From positions 89,264 to 153,263 of the forward strand of contig JAVBYI010000006.1 of NCBI GenBank assembly GCA_030824115.1: DNA of 64,000 nucleotides. The letters are read 5' to 3'. Below are positions 27,923-38,411 of the stretch, in pieces. Source of the DNA: Rhodocyclaceae bacterium (GTDB lineage: Bacteria > Pseudomonadota > Gammaproteobacteria > Burkholderiales > Rhodocyclaceae). The translations under genes were made by a program, and so were the position numbers. Under the pieces are notes generated by a model. That model searched no databases, was not told where the DNA came from, and saw only the letters and a list, made by a program, of their open reading frames with translations. Each line of letters starts with the position of its first letter. The first letter of the stretch is position 1.

Positions 27923-27945
27923 TTTCTCGTTTTCCTGTTGATTGA

Positions 27946-28998
27946 TTACAGCGCCGCCAGTACCGCGTCACCCATTTCCTTCGTGCCCACCTTCTTCGTG
28001 CCCGACTCGTAGATGTCGCCGGTGCGGAAACCCTGTGCCAGCACTTTCTTGACAGCATTTTCGATACGTATTGCGGCTTCTTCATTGGCGAAGGTGTAGC
28101 GCAGCATCATGGCGGCAGAAAGAATCGTGGCCAGCGGATTGGCAACGCCCTTGCCGGCGATATCCGGCGCCGAACCGTGACAGGGTTCATACAGGCCTTT
28201 GTTCTTTTCGTCGAGTGATGCCGAGGGCAGCATGCCGATCGAACCGGTCAGCATCGAGGCTTCGTCCGAGAGAATGTCGCCGAACATGTTGCCGGTGACC
28301 ATCACGTCGAACTGCTTGGGATTACGCACCAGTTGCATCGCCGCATTGTCGACCAGCATGTGAGACAGTTCGACATCCGGGTAATCCTTGGCGACTTCAA
28401 TGATCACATCGCGCCAGAGCTGGGTGCATTCCAACACGTTCATCTTGTCGACGGAGCAGACCTTCTTGTTGCGCTTGCGCGCCGACTCGAAGGCGACACG
28501 ACCGATACGACGAATCTCGCTCTCGCTGTAGATCATGGTATTGAAGCCGACGCGTTCACCCTCACGGGTTTCGATACCACGTGGCTGACCGAAATAGATG
28601 TCGCCGGTCAACTCGCGAATGATCAGGATGTCGAGGCCGGAAACGACTTCAGGCTTCAGCGTCGAGGCATTCGCCAGTTCAGCATAAAGAATCGCCGGAC
28701 GCAGGTTGGCGAACAGGCCGAGGTCCTTGCGAATGCCGAGCAGGCCACGCTCCGGACGCTGCTCGCGCGGCAGCGTGTCGTATTGCGGCCCGCCAACGGC
28801 GCCGAGCAGCACGGCATCGGCCGCACGCGCCAGCTTCTGCGTTGCCTCGGGGTAGGGATTACCGGTCGCGTCGACCGCACAACCGCCCAGCAGCGCTTCT
28901 TCCATCTCGAACTTGAGATCAAGCGCCTTCAGGACACGTACCGCTTCGGCGGTAATTTCGGGACCGATGCCATCACCGGGCAACACACAAATCTTCAT
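27946..28998 (-). CDS. leuB: 3-isopropylmalate dehydrogenase
   Basis: NAD-dependent oxidative decarboxylase of leucine synthesis. The start [16 protein letters not shown] is the family N-terminus; an upstream alternative is rejected. Substrate-binding residues are in [14 protein letters not shown] and the metal-binding region [25 protein letters not shown] is intact; 350 residues. In related genomes leuC and leuD usually sit just upstream, but here the upstream gene is an entericidin-like lipoprotein and then an MFS transporter. Confidence 0.97.
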   Translation of the reverse strand: MKICVLPGDGIGPEITAEAVRVLKALDLKFEMEEALLGGCAVDATGNPYPEATQKLARAADAVLLGAVGGPQYDTLPREQRPERGLLGIRKDLGLFANLRPAILYAELANASTLKPEVVSGLDILIIRELTGDIYFGQPRGIETREGERVGFNTMIYSESEIRRIGRVAFESARKRNKKVCSVDKMNVLECTQLWRDVIIEVAKDYPDVELSHMLVDNAAMQLVRNPKQFDVMVTGNMFGDILSDEASMLTGSIGMLPSASLDEKNKGLYEPCHGSAPDIAGKGVANPLATILSAAMMLRYTFANEEAAIRIENAVKKVLAQGFRTGDIYESGTKKVGTKEMGDAVLAAL

Positions 28999-29020
28999 GA
29001 TCATTCCTATGCAATCAGAA

Positions 29021-29149
29021 TTACTTGACAGCCTTTTGGATGGCTTCGCCACCCTTCTCGATATCCTTGCCCACACCTTGCACAGTATTGCAACCAAGCA
29101 GCGCGACAGCCGTGGCCGCAGTGACCATCAGGAATAGAATTTTTCTCAT
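29021..29149 (-). CDS. Entericidin-like small lipoprotein
   Basis: A 42-residue protein: [20 protein letters not shown], then [20 protein letters not shown] and a short Val-Lys end. The lipobox LLGC gives a mature lipoprotein of about 23 residues that matches the entericidin A/B family (NTVxGxGKDIxxxGxAI). A good GAGGAG site lies upstream of the ATG. Entericidins were described as an antidote/toxin lipoprotein pair; only one copy is visible here, so the role is unknown. In related bacteria a similar gene sits near leuC and leuD. Confidence 0.88.
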   Translation of the reverse strand: MRKILFLMVTAATAVALLGCNTVQGVGKDIEKGGEAIQKAVK

Positions 29150-29201
29150 GGATGTCTCCTCGTCAAAAATGGCCTGGAAAGGCTACGATTATCGCATAGC
29201 A

Positions 29202-30398
29202 TCAAGGCGCTGCAGCAGGCGGGATGGGACGAATGGGCATGAGCACGCTGGGTAACCAGCGCCACAGCAGCAGGCCACCCACTGCCGCAAACAGGGCGGC
29301 CAGCGTGTAAGTCATTCCCCCACCCAAACTACCCCAGGTTTGACCGCTCAGGAGTCCGCCGACCAAGCCGCCCGCTCCAAAAGACAGGCTGCCATACAAG
29401 CCCTGCATGCGTGCCTGCTGGCGCGGCGCAAACCAGTGTGTCAGCACCGCCACCGCGCCCGCGTGGTGGGCACCAAAGGTTACGCCATGCAGGATCTGGG
29501 CAATAACCAGCAGCACGGGCGAATCAGCCATCCAGCCGATCATCAGGAAGCGCAACACCGCCAGGGCAAAGCTGGCCAGCAAAATAGCGCGCAAGCTGAA
29601 GTGGCGCATCAGCCGCGCCATGACGAGGAACACCACGATTTCCGCGACCACACCAAGCGACCAGTAGAGGCCAATCGCTGTTTTGCCATAACCATGCTCA
29701 ACGAGATGGATCGAGAAAAACACGTATAAGGGCCCGTGGGCGACCGACATGAAGAAGCACGAAGCCAGCAAGGCCAGCACTGCCGGGCGCCGCAACAGCG
29801 GGCCGAGCGGTTCTGCCGTCTCGCCAGCGCCGACTTTTGCTTCCGGCAGCGTCAATGCACTGGCAAACACACAGCCGAGGATGGCGATGCAGGCCCACAG
29901 CACTGCCGCGATAGGCCAGTGGTCGAGAATCGCGCCCAGCCCCAACACGCTGACGATGAAACCGACCGACCCCCACACACGAACCCGCCCGTAGCGCTCG
30001 GTTTTACCGGCCAACTGGTTCAGGGTCATGGTCTCGACCAGCGGCAGTGCGGCGCTCCAGAAAAACCAGACGAGCGCCATCGCCACCAGCATCCAGACAT
30101 AGTCTCGGGAAAACAGGAAACCGACAAAACCCAATGCGGAAAACAGGGCCGCAAATCGCACAATCAGTGCGGGCCGCCCCAGATGATCCGCCAGCCATCC
30201 CCACAGGTTGGGGGCCAGCAGCCGCATCACTTGCGGCACGGACATCAGCACCCCGATTTCCCAGGGGGTCTGGCCGATGTCCTGCAAGTAGAGGGTGAAA
30301 TACGGCGCGAAGGCGCCGACGAAAGCGAAGTAGAAGAAATACCAGCCGGCCAGCCGGCCGAGGGTTCCCGGCACGGCAGCGGCGCTTGCCTGACTCAA
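29202..30398 (-). CDS. MFS transporter (HcaT/PPP-like)
   Basis: A 12-span major-facilitator protein of 398 residues. The N-terminal WYFFYFAFVGAFAPYFTLYLQDIG and RLLAPNLWGWLADHLGRP resemble the 3-phenylpropionate (HcaT)-like branch; the substrate cannot be read from the sequence. The dispersed repeat encodes KVGAGETA at residues 188-195, in the central cytoplasmic loop between spans 6 and 7. The start overlaps the DUF465 gene stop by four bases. Confidence 0.85.
   Translation of the reverse strand: MSQASAAAVPGTLGRLAGWYFFYFAFVGAFAPYFTLYLQDIGQTPWEIGVLMSVPQVMRLLAPNLWGWLADHLGRPALIVRFAALFSALGFVGFLFSRDYVWMLVAMALVWFFWSAALPLVETMTLNQLAGKTERYGRVRVWGSVGFIVSVLGLGAILDHWPIAAVLWACIAILGCVFASALTLPEAKVGAGETAEPLGPLLRRPAVLALLASCFFMSVAHGPLYVFFSIHLVEHGYGKTAIGLYWSLGVVAEIVVFLVMARLMRHFSLRAILLASFALAVLRFLMIGWMADSPVLLVIAQILHGVTFGAHHAGAVAVLTHWFAPRQQARMQGLYGSLSFGAGGLVGGLLSGQTWGSLGGGMTYTLAALFAAVGGLLLWRWLPSVLMPIRPIPPAAAP
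29815..29838 (-). repeat. Dispersed 24-bp repeat, copy 5 (in MFS gene)
   Basis: Exact copy, read as KVGAGETA (residues 188-195) in the central cytoplasmic loop of the transporter. Confidence 0.92.
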
Positions 30399-30658
30399 GC
30401 CGGGCTTTTCTGGCCGAGGCGGAATGCCATCAGCAATTGATAGATATCGTCCTTGAGTTTGACGCGTGCTTTTTTCATGTCTTCCAAGGTGAAATCTGCG
30501 ACCGGCATGTCGTGCGCTTCCAGATCTTCCACCTTGCCGGTCAGGCGGTTATAGCGTGCGAACAGACCAGCGAAATAGCTATTGCCGGCTTTCAGGGTAT
30601 CGATGGCGTCGCGCATGTCCGGAAATTCGGTGTAGAGATCGTGGTGATCGACTTGCAT
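30395..30658 (-). CDS. DUF465/YdcH-family small protein
   Basis: An 87-residue, highly charged helical protein. The start MQVDHHDLYTEFPDMRDAI is chosen over an earlier in-frame codon because of family match and the TAGGGAG site. The second half (LEDMKKARVKLKDDIYQLL) is the conserved DUF465 helix, often compared with a small coiled-coil hairpin. The function is unknown. It lies between aroC and the MFS gene and overlaps the latter by four bases. Confidence 0.85.
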   Translation of the reverse strand: MQVDHHDLYTEFPDMRDAIDTLKAGNSYFAGLFARYNRLTGKVEDLEAHDMPVADFTLEDMKKARVKLKDDIYQLLMAFRLGQKSPA

Positions 30659-30702
30659 GTAAGGCTCCCTAATCTGGTTTGTTATTAGCTGACTTTTTGA
30701 TT

Positions 30703-31809
30703 CTACGCGCCGGTTACGCTGGCAGGAATGATCGGTGTGGGGCACGACACATCGGCACACTGTGCCCGATGCAGCAAGGCCGCATCCATCAGCACCAGCG
30801 CCAGCATCGCCTCGGCAATCGGTGTGGCGCGAATACCAACACAGGGATCATGACGCCCTTCGGTGGAAACAGTCGTCGGCTGTCCCGCCAGATCAATCGA
30901 GCGGCGCGGAATGCGGATGCTGGAAGTCGGCTTGATGGCAATCGACACGGTGACATCCTGACCCGATGAAATCCCGCCAAGAATGCCGCCGGCGTGATTG
31001 CTCAGAAAACCTTGCGGTGTCAGTTCGTCGCCATGCACACTGCCACGCTGCGCCACGCAGTCAAAGCCGGCGCCGATCTCTACCCCTTTTACGGCATTGA
31101 TGCCCATCATGGCGTGAGCGATCTTTGCATCCAGCCGTTCATACACGGGGTCGCCCCAGCCCGGCGGCAAACCGCTAGCCATGACGTCGATGCGCGCGCC
31201 GACCGAATCGCCGTCCTTGCGCAAGCTGTCCATGTAGGCTTCGAGTTCCGGCACGATGTCGGCATTGGGCACAAAGAACGGATTGGTGTCGATGGCGGCT
31301 GCGTCAACGAAGGGAATCTCGATCGGTCCCAACTGGCTCATCCAGCCACGAATCGTCACACCATAGCGTTGATGCAGCCACTTGCGGGCAATCGCCCCGG
31401 CAGCAACCCGCACGGCCGTTTCGCGCGCCGACGAGCGTCCACCACCGCGATAGTCGCGAATGCCGTATTTCTGCCAGTAGGTGTAGTCAGCGTGGCCGGG
31501 ACGGAAACTCTGGGCGATATTGCCGTAGTCCTTGCTGCGCTGATCGGTGTTGCGGATCAGCAGCGCAATCGGGGTACCCGTCGTCTTGCCCTCGAATACG
31601 CCAGAGAGAATTTCGACTGCATCATCCTCACGACGTTGCGTAACATGGCGCGACGTGCCCGGTTTGCGTCGATCGAGTTCAAGCTGAATCTCCGCCTCGC
31701 TGATGGATAGCCCGGGAGGACAACCATCGACCACACAGCCGATCGCCGGGCCGTGCGACTCACCAAACGAGGACACCCGGAACAGGGTGCCGAAACTGCT
31801 GCCGGACAT
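30703..31809 (-). CDS. aroC: Chorismate synthase
   Basis: FMN-dependent last enzyme of the shikimate pathway, converting EPSP to chorismate. The ATG giving [20 protein letters not shown] is the family start. Signatures include [47 protein letters not shown] and the C-terminal [17 protein letters not shown]. The 368-residue length is typical. It follows a CBS-domain gene by seven bases. Confidence 0.97.
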   Translation of the reverse strand: MSGSSFGTLFRVSSFGESHGPAIGCVVDGCPPGLSISEAEIQLELDRRKPGTSRHVTQRREDDAVEILSGVFEGKTTGTPIALLIRNTDQRSKDYGNIAQSFRPGHADYTYWQKYGIRDYRGGGRSSARETAVRVAAGAIARKWLHQRYGVTIRGWMSQLGPIEIPFVDAAAIDTNPFFVPNADIVPELEAYMDSLRKDGDSVGARIDVMASGLPPGWGDPVYERLDAKIAHAMMGINAVKGVEIGAGFDCVAQRGSVHGDELTPQGFLSNHAGGILGGISSGQDVTVSIAIKPTSSIRIPRRSIDLAGQPTTVSTEGRHDPCVGIRATPIAEAMLALVLMDAALLHRAQCADVSCPTPIIPASVTGA

Positions 31810-31816
31810 ACGCGAC

Positions 31817-32275
31817 CTACGCCTCCTTGCCCGGCTCCAGACCATCCGGCCAGTCGCGGATATAGGCCTTGAGCATACGATTCTCGAAGTTCTGTTCTTC
31901 AAGCACCGCCTTGGCCACGTCGTGGAAGGAAATCACGCCCAGCAGCGTATAGCCATCCATCACCGGCAGGTAACGCATGTGCTCGCTGACCATCAGGGCG
32001 CGCAACTGATCGACATCCATGAAGGGATCGGCGGTGCGCGGATTGGTGTGCATCACTTCGCGAATCGTCAGGCCACCCCAGGCGGCGCCATGGCCGTGCA
32101 AGGCCCGCATCACTTCGCGGAAGGTCAGCATGCCGACCATGCGTCCACCCTCGAAGCAGACCAGCGAGCCAACATCCTGCTCGCTCATGATGGCGATGGC
32201 CTCGGACAATTTCTTGTCGGGCGCAATGGTGTAAAGCACCGTCCCCTTGATATCGAGAATCTGCCTGACTTGCAT
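31817..32275 (-). CDS. Two-CBS-domain protein
   Basis: A 152-residue protein consisting essentially of a CBS pair (about residues 8-62 and 72-130), a module that binds adenosine nucleotides. Visible blocks are [37 protein letters not shown] and [26 protein letters not shown]. The C-terminus ends in a short charged tail. No effector domain is attached, so it is probably a free nucleotide sensor. It lies between the ferredoxin gene and aroC. Confidence 0.88.
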   Translation of the reverse strand: MQVRQILDIKGTVLYTIAPDKKLSEAIAIMSEQDVGSLVCFEGGRMVGMLTFREVMRALHGHGAAWGGLTIREVMHTNPRTADPFMDVDQLRALMVSEHMRYLPVMDGYTLLGVISFHDVAKAVLEEQNFENRMLKAYIRDWPDGLEPGKEA

Positions 32276-32293
32276 GTTTTCCCCTCCTCCGGT

Positions 32294-32617
32294 TTATCGT
32301 TCCAGCAACCCACGCTTGCCGGGTTTACCTCGCCACGCATCGGCATCCGCCGGCGGCTCCTTGCGCTCGATAATCGCCGGCCACTGCTTGGCCAACTCGG
32401 CATTCAGCGCGATCATCTCACGTTGTTCAAGCGGCACGTCATCCTCGGCAAAAATCGCCTCGGCGGGACACTCGGGCACACACAGGGTGCAATCAATGCA
32501 TTCATCCGGGTCAATGACAAGAAAGTTTGGGCCTTCGCGAAAGCAGTCGACCGGACACACATCGACACAATCCGTGTATTTGCACTTGATGCAGTTCTCG
32601 GTCACCACATAGGTCAT
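32294..32617 (-). CDS. fdxA: Seven-iron ferredoxin
   Basis: Small electron carrier (107 residues). Cysteines C9, C17 and C50 are placed to hold a [3Fe-4S] cluster, and C21, C40, C43 and C46 a [4Fe-4S] cluster, as in Azotobacter ferredoxin I. The ATG with GAGGAGG six bases upstream is preferred over an in-frame GTG two codons earlier. The C-terminal extension [19 protein letters not shown] is typical of the type. The physiological partner is unknown. Confidence 0.93.
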   Translation of the reverse strand: MTYVVTENCIKCKYTDCVDVCPVDCFREGPNFLVIDPDECIDCTLCVPECPAEAIFAEDDVPLEQREMIALNAELAKQWPAIIERKEPPADADAWRGKPGKRGLLER

Positions 32618-32736
32618 TGCCACCCTCCTCGCTGCTTACGCATCCAGTATAGCGTTGCCATGCCGTCCTGCCAGTGACCGAAGGAAATCCCCGTGGGATG
32701 AAATGCCCCGAAGCGGGTACGCCAACTTTTCAATCC

Positions 32737-34062
32737 TCAGTCCTTATTGACGTAAGGGTTCTTGGTGATCTTGAACTGGATGCGCAAGGGGGTGCCCTGC
32801 AGCTTGAAGGTTTCCAGGAAAACATGCTCCAGATAGCGCACATAGGCCGGCGGTACATGCTCCAGCGCGTTGCCATGCACCACCACGATGGGCGGATTGC
32901 TGCCGCCCTGGTGGGCGTAGCGCAGTTTGGGCCGCACGTTGCCATGGCGCGGCGGGGCTTGTTTCTGCACGGCATCAAGCAATACCCGGGTCAGCTTCGG
33001 CGTGGTCAGCTTGACCATCGCCGCCGCATAGGCCTTGTCGACCGACTGCAACACACTGGCCACGCCCTGCCCTTTGAGGGCCGAGATGTAATGCACGCGC
33101 GCGAAGCCGAGAAAATTCAGCTTGCGCATGATGTCCTGCTTGATCTGCTCACGCCGATACTGATCGACGGCATCCCACTTGTTCACCGCCAGTACCAGCG
33201 CGCGCCCGGCTTCGATACAGAAACCGGCGATGTGGGCATCCTGGTCGGAAATATCCTGGCTGGCATCGACCATCAGCACCACCACGTTCGCTGCTTCAAC
33301 CGCCTGCAGCGTCTTGATCACCGAGAACTTCTCGATTGTCTCGAAGACCTTGCCTTTGCGGCGCAGGCCGGCGGTGTCGATCAGGGTGTAGTGTTTGCCA
33401 TTGCGCTCAAACGGCGTCGAAATCGCATCGCGCGTCGTGCCCGGCATGTCGAAGGCAATCATGCGCTCCTCGCCCAGCAGGGTGTTGATCAGCGTGCTCT
33501 TGCCGACGTTAGGACGGCCCACCACGGCGACACGCGGCCCATTCTCGGCATCGATATCGTCCGGCTCTTCCGAGAAACCGGCCAAGGCGAATTCGAGCAG
33601 CTCACGCACGCCCTCGCCATGCGCGGAGGAAATCACGCGCGGTTCGCCGCAGCCCAGTTCATGAAACTCGGCCGCCACCACATCACGATTCATGCCCTCG
33701 GCCTTGTTCACCACCAGATGCAGGGGACGCCCGCTCTTGCGCAGCCGCTCGGCAATCACTTTATCCTGCGGTGCCAAACCCGTGCGGCAGTCGACGAGGA
33801 ACAGCAAGACATCCGCCTCGGCAATCGCGGCCTCGGCCTGACGGGCCATTTCCTGGACGATGCCCTCTTTCGCATGCGGTTCGAAGCCGCCGGTATCGAC
33901 GACCAGGAAGGGCCGGTTGCCGAGCCTGCCGTGGCCGTAATGGCGATCCCGCGTGAGGCCCGGCTGATCGGCCACCAGCGCATCGCGCGACTTGGTCAGG
34001 CGATTGAACAGGGTGGATTTGCCGACGTTCGGCCGGCCAACGATGGCCAAGGTAGGAAGCAT
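32737..34062 (-). CDS. der: GTPase Der (EngA)
   Basis: Double-GTPase for 50S ribosome assembly. It has two G domains, each with the P-loop GRPNVGKST (first at residues 9-17, second near 185), DxxG elements ([16 protein letters not shown]) and NKxD elements (VNKAEG in the first, VNKWDA in the second), then a KH-like C-terminal domain. The 441-residue length is normal. Its start is two bases after the bamB stop, continuing a tightly packed minus-strand cluster. Confidence 0.97.
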   Translation of the reverse strand: MLPTLAIVGRPNVGKSTLFNRLTKSRDALVADQPGLTRDRHYGHGRLGNRPFLVVDTGGFEPHAKEGIVQEMARQAEAAIAEADVLLFLVDCRTGLAPQDKVIAERLRKSGRPLHLVVNKAEGMNRDVVAAEFHELGCGEPRVISSAHGEGVRELLEFALAGFSEEPDDIDAENGPRVAVVGRPNVGKSTLINTLLGEERMIAFDMPGTTRDAISTPFERNGKHYTLIDTAGLRRKGKVFETIEKFSVIKTLQAVEAANVVVLMVDASQDISDQDAHIAGFCIEAGRALVLAVNKWDAVDQYRREQIKQDIMRKLNFLGFARVHYISALKGQGVASVLQSVDKAYAAAMVKLTTPKLTRVLLDAVQKQAPPRHGNVRPKLRYAHQGGSNPPIVVVHGNALEHVPPAYVRYLEHVFLETFKLQGTPLRIQFKITKNPYVNKD

Positions 34063-34064
34063 AG

Positions 34065-35216
34065 TTATTGAATACTCAGACCATGCAGCGCGCCATTGCG
34101 CGTCTGTACGACAAAACCGCCGGAAATGCGCTGCGGTGCCGCTGAAATCGCCGAGCCATCGGTGGCATAACGGCCAACGAAGGCGCCATCCTCACCGGCC
34201 AGCAGATGCACGAAGCCCTGAAAGTCGGCGATGGCCACACGGCTGCCCAGCGCAATCGGGCGTGTCAGGCTGCGCATGAAGAGCTTGTCCTGTTTAAACA
34301 GGCTGGCGCCACTGTTGCGGTCAAAGGCATGCACCGCACCCTTTTCATCGGCCACGAACAAGGCACGCGTGCCGATATCGAGGCCACTGATCGACGACAC
34401 ATCGCGCGCCCACTGCTGCCGCCCGTTATCGGGATCAAAACACGCCACGCGTCCCTGGTAAGCGACAGCACACACGCTGCCACCATCCACCACCGGATCA
34501 CTCGCCACATCGGCAATGCGCTCCAGCTCGGTCGCCCCCTTCGGTAGCGCCACGGTGGCTTCCCACAAGGCCGCGCCATTGTTGAGCGCAATTGCTGTCA
34601 GCTTGCCGCCGGGGAAGCCGGCATACAGTGCCTTGCCTGTCAGCGTCACACCGACGTTCGAACGCAGCGCCAGTGCCGGCGTGCTGCGCTGATAGACCCA
34701 GCGCCGCTTGCCGTCTGCGGCTTCAAATCCAAAAATGCGTGCGTCGCCACTGCGCACCACGACCAAATCGCCGGCAACCGCAGGGGCCGCCAGAATTTCA
34801 GAACTGACCCGCACCTGCCAGGCCGGGCTGCCATCGGTAGCCTTGAAGGCCAGCACTTCGCCCTTGGCCGTGCCCACCACCACCAGTTTGTCGTCCGCCC
34901 CAACGCCGCCGGACAGCTTTTGTCCGGCATTGATGCGCCAGATTTGGCGGCCGCCCTCAAAACGCGCCAGCGAACCATCGTGAGCAGCGGCATAGACGGT
35001 ATTGCCCACCACCGCAGGCGTGAATACAAACTCGCCGCCCGCGCCAATGCTCGCCTGCCATTGGCTCTTGATCTCCACGCTCGCCTGAAACGGTGAGAGT
35101 TCGGCTGGCTTGACCTTGGGAGCGGACTTGCTGAACGGATTCATCGTATCCAGCGTCGAACTGACGGTCGAGCAACCCGTCATCACAAGGATCAAGCCAT
35201 AGAGAACTCGCTTCAC
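34065..35216 (-). CDS. bamB: Outer-membrane assembly lipoprotein BamB
   Basis: Eight-bladed beta-propeller lipoprotein of the BAM complex that inserts outer-membrane proteins. A signal peptide with lipobox VMTGC puts the lipidated Cys at residue 15. PQQ-like blade motifs recur ([55 protein letters not shown]). The 383-residue length is typical. It overlaps the upstream yfgM gene by four bases. Confidence 0.95.
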   Translation of the reverse strand: MKRVLYGLILVMTGCSTVSSTLDTMNPFSKSAPKVKPAELSPFQASVEIKSQWQASIGAGGEFVFTPAVVGNTVYAAAHDGSLARFEGGRQIWRINAGQKLSGGVGADDKLVVVGTAKGEVLAFKATDGSPAWQVRVSSEILAAPAVAGDLVVVRSGDARIFGFEAADGKRRWVYQRSTPALALRSNVGVTLTGKALYAGFPGGKLTAIALNNGAALWEATVALPKGATELERIADVASDPVVDGGSVCAVAYQGRVACFDPDNGRQQWARDVSSISGLDIGTRALFVADEKGAVHAFDRNSGASLFKQDKLFMRSLTRPIALGSRVAIADFQGFVHLLAGEDGAFVGRYATDGSAISAAPQRISGGFVVQTRNGALHGLSIQ

Positions 35217-35875
35217 GAAGCCGCTCCAACACTATCGCGCTTGACCTGCAGGATTTCGCGATAAGGCCCGGACGATTGATCTTCACCCTTCTTGGCATCG
35301 GCCAGCGCCTTGAGTGCCGCCTCATATGCCTGGCGCGCATCGGCCGTCTTGCCTTGCGCCACGAGAATATCGCCACGCACTTCCTGATAGCGGGCCACAA
35401 ATATCGGCGCTGGCGAGACGGCAAGCAGTTTGAGCGCCTCGTCCAGTTGCTTGTCTTCGACGAGCACGATCGCCTGACGCAGGCGGGCCAGATCGCGCAA
35501 ACCGGCATCCTTGGCCTTCTCGGCCGCCCAGCCAAATTGCGCCTGAGCTGACTTGAGGTCGCCCGATTCGGCCAGTACCTTGCCCGACAGCATGGCAGCC
35601 ATACCGGCATAGGCCGTGCCGGAATACTTGTCGATCAGTTCCCCGGCCAGCAGACGGACACGTTTGACATCCTGCTGCACCAGCGCCTGCTGCATGTTGC
35701 CGAACAACTGCGATGCCTGCGTCGCCTGACTTTTCTGCCACCACTGCCAGCCCTGCCAACTGACCAGCGCAATCGCCAAAGAGGCGATAACAGCGGTCAC
35801 GATGGCACCGTGCAGTTTCCACCAGGTTTTCAGTTCTTCCAGCTGTTCCTGTTCTTCCAGGTCATAAGTTGCCAT
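35213..35875 (-). CDS. yfgM: YfgM-family tetratricopeptide membrane protein
   Basis: A bitopic protein of 220 residues, related to YfgM, which works with the SecYEG/PpiD periplasmic chaperone network. The N-terminus MATYDLEEQEQLEELKTWWKLHG is cytoplasmic, followed by one span (IVTAVIASLAIALVSWQGW) and a periplasmic TPR-like region. The start is the ATG at 35875, two bases after the hisS stop; an earlier in-frame TTG is less likely. The dispersed repeat encodes AVSPAPIF at residues 152-159, between helices. Confidence 0.9.
   Translation of the reverse strand: MATYDLEEQEQLEELKTWWKLHGAIVTAVIASLAIALVSWQGWQWWQKSQATQASQLFGNMQQALVQQDVKRVRLLAGELIDKYSGTAYAGMAAMLSGKVLAESGDLKSAQAQFGWAAEKAKDAGLRDLARLRQAIVLVEDKQLDEALKLLAVSPAPIFVARYQEVRGDILVAQGKTADARQAYEAALKALADAKKGEDQSSGPYREILQVKRDSVGAAS
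35399..35422 (+). repeat. Dispersed 24-bp repeat, copy 6 (in yfgM)
   Basis: Two mismatches at the A-rich end (AAATAT for AAAAGT); the remaining 18 bases are exact. Read as AVSPAPIF at residues 152-159. Confidence 0.85.
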
Positions 35876-35877
35876 GT

Positions 35878-37182
35878 TCAATCCTCTTCAAAATCTTCAT
35901 CCGCACCGTAGAGCCAGTCGCCCACCCGGTCGGCCATTTCATCCAGCGGCACGCGCTGCTGCTCGGCTTCGACGCGCAGCGGCTTGATTGTCACCTCATT
36001 CTTGGCCGCCTCGTCATCGCCGACAATCAGCGCCAGTTGCGCACCGGACGCATCCGCCCGCTTGAACTGCGACTTGAAACTGCCACCGCCCATGTGCGTC
36101 ACCACCCGGCAACCCGTATCGCGCAACATCTCGGCGGCACGGAAAGCAAGGCGTCCCGCTGCTTCGCCCAGATGCACCACATACACATCGGGCGCCGGCG
36201 CTTCGAGCAGCCCACCTTGCGCTTCCAGCAGCGCCATCAGACGCTCGATACCCATGGCAAAACCACAGGCCGGCGCCGGCTTGCCGCCCAACTGGGCGAC
36301 GAGACCATCATAACGGCCGCCGGCACAGACGGTACCCTGGGCACCCAGCGCATCGGTCACCCATTCAAACACGGTCAGGTTGTAATAGTCGAGTCCGCGC
36401 ACCAGCCGCGGGTTGATGCGATACGGAATCGCCGCATCCTTCAGCAACTGCTGCACGCCCTCGAAATGCTTGAGGGAATTTTCACCCAGATGATCGATCA
36501 GTTTCGGGGCTGCCTCGACAATGGCTTGCAGCGCTGGATTCTTGGTATCGAGGATGCGCAGCGGATTGGTATGCAAGCGCCGCTTGCCGTCTTCATCCAG
36601 CTGATCGACATGCTTTTCGAGATAGGCAATCAGGTCGGCACGATGCTTTGCGCGTTCCTCGGCTTCGCCGAGCGAGTTGATCTCGAGCTTGATGCCCCCG
36701 TCACCATTGAGTCCAAGATCGTCCCACAGGCGCGCGCACATGATGATCTGCTCGGCGTCGATGTCCGGTCCCGGCAAGCCAAGCGCCTCAATACCGAACT
36801 GGTGAAACTGGCGGTAGCGACCCTTTTGCGGACGCTCATGACGGAACATCGGGCCGGCGTACCACAAGCGCTTCGGGCCATCGTAAAGCAGGTTGTGCTG
36901 CAGCACGGCGCGCACGCAGGAAGCGGTGCCTTCGGGACGCAGCGTCAGTTGCTCACCGTTGAGGCTATCGGTGAAGGAATACATTTCCTTCTCAACGATG
37001 TCGGTCACGGCGCCAATGGCGCGGGCGAACAGCGGCGTCGGTTCGACCAGCGGCATGCGGATCGGCCGGTAGCCGTAGGCGGCCAACCAGTCGCGCACGA
37101 GTTCCTCGAAGGCTTCCCAGCGTTCGGCATCATTGGGCAGGATGTCGTTCATCCCGCGGATGGCTTGTAGTGTCTGACTCAT
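35878..37182 (-). CDS. hisS: Histidyl-tRNA synthetase
   Basis: Class II synthetase charging tRNA-His. Motif 2 is in [25 protein letters not shown]. The His-specific blocks are [16 protein letters not shown] and [29 protein letters not shown] (motif 3). The C-terminal anticodon-binding domain follows. The 434-residue length is typical. It overlaps the ispG stop by four bases. Confidence 0.97.
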   Translation of the reverse strand: MSQTLQAIRGMNDILPNDAERWEAFEELVRDWLAAYGYRPIRMPLVEPTPLFARAIGAVTDIVEKEMYSFTDSLNGEQLTLRPEGTASCVRAVLQHNLLYDGPKRLWYAGPMFRHERPQKGRYRQFHQFGIEALGLPGPDIDAEQIIMCARLWDDLGLNGDGGIKLEINSLGEAEERAKHRADLIAYLEKHVDQLDEDGKRRLHTNPLRILDTKNPALQAIVEAAPKLIDHLGENSLKHFEGVQQLLKDAAIPYRINPRLVRGLDYYNLTVFEWVTDALGAQGTVCAGGRYDGLVAQLGGKPAPACGFAMGIERLMALLEAQGGLLEAPAPDVYVVHLGEAAGRLAFRAAEMLRDTGCRVVTHMGGGSFKSQFKRADASGAQLALIVGDDEAAKNEVTIKPLRVEAEQQRVPLDEMADRVGDWLYGADEDFEED

Positions 37183-38411
37183 GAATGCTTTGGATACTTT
37201 TTCTCGACGTAGGCGTCGATGATGTTGCGGAATTCGGCGGCGATATTGTCACCGCGCAAGGTCGTGATGCGCTCGCCATCTTCATAGACGGGTGCGACGG
37301 GTTCCTCGCCCGTGCCGGGCAGGGAGATGCCAAGATTGGCGTGTTTGCTTTCGCCGGGACCATTCACCACACAGCCCATCACCGCCAGCGTCATGTTCTC
37401 CACGCCTTTATGACGCAGTTGCCACTCCGGCATGCGTGCCCGCACGTAGGTCTGGATGTCCTGCGCCAGCTCCTGAAAGACGGTGCTGGTGGTACGACCG
37501 CAACCGGGGCAGGCCACGACCATCGGCACGAAGGCGCGCAAACCCATGGTCTGCAAAATTTCCTGCGCCACTATCACTTCGCGCGTGCGATCGCCACCCG
37601 GCTCGGGCGTCAAAGAGATTCGTATCGTGTCGCCAATGCCCTCTTGCAGCAACACGGACAGCGCCGCCGTCGAGGCCACAATGCCCTTGCTGCCCATACC
37701 GGCTTCGGTGAGACCGAGGTGCAGGGGATAGTCGCTGCGCGTAGAAAGGTCACGATAAATGGCAATCAGATCCTGCACACCCGACACCTTGCAGGACAGG
37801 ATGATGGCATCGCCCGGCAAGCCCAGCGACTCGGCCTGCGCTGCCGATTCCAGCGCCGACGTGACCATCGCCTCACGCATCAGGCCGGTAGCATCTTTCG
37901 GCTCGGGACGTTTCGCATTCGCGTCCATCAGACGCGCCAGCAGACTCTGGTCGAGGCTACCCCAGTTCACGCCGATACGCACCGGCTTTTGGTATTTGCA
38001 GGCAATCTCGATCAGGCTGGCGAACTGCTCGTCGCGCCGCGCGCCCTTGCCCACATTGCCGGGATTGATGCGCAGCTTGTCGAGCGCGGCGGCGCACTCG
38101 GGGACTTCGGTCAGCAGCTTGTGGCCGTTGAAATGGAAGTCGCCGACCAGCGGCACATTCAGGTTTAAAAGCTCAAGCCGCTCCTTGATCTTTGGTACGG
38201 CTGCTGCGGCTTCACGGGTATTCACAGTGATGCGCACGATCTCGGAGCCGGCACGATACAACTCGGCCACCTGCTGCGCTGTGCCGAACACATCGGCGGT
38301 ATCGGTATTGGTCATCGACTGAATAACCACGGGGGCCGTCCCGCCAACGCCGACATTTCCAACCATCACACGGCGCGTCGCACGGCGCGCAGGACATCCT
38401 GCCGTCATCAC
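37179..38411 (-). CDS. ispG: 4-hydroxy-3-methylbut-2-en-1-yl diphosphate synthase
   Basis: [4Fe-4S] enzyme of the MEP isoprenoid pathway (GcpE). The N-terminal TIM barrel starts with [20 protein letters not shown] and the C-terminal domain carries cluster ligands in ACPGCGRTT and [12 protein letters not shown]. The 410-residue length is normal. The NVGVGG segment is encoded by DNA that differs from the dispersed repeat at only three of 24 positions (38335-38358), although it is a native conserved part of IspG. Start and stop overlap both neighbours. Confidence 0.97.
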   Translation of the reverse strand: MMTAGCPARRATRRVMVGNVGVGGTAPVVIQSMTNTDTADVFGTAQQVAELYRAGSEIVRITVNTREAAAAVPKIKERLELLNLNVPLVGDFHFNGHKLLTEVPECAAALDKLRINPGNVGKGARRDEQFASLIEIACKYQKPVRIGVNWGSLDQSLLARLMDANAKRPEPKDATGLMREAMVTSALESAAQAESLGLPGDAIILSCKVSGVQDLIAIYRDLSTRSDYPLHLGLTEAGMGSKGIVASTAALSVLLQEGIGDTIRISLTPEPGGDRTREVIVAQEILQTMGLRAFVPMVVACPGCGRTTSTVFQELAQDIQTYVRARMPEWQLRHKGVENMTLAVMGCVVNGPGESKHANLGISLPGTGEEPVAPVYEDGERITTLRGDNIAAEFRNIIDAYVEKKYPKHS

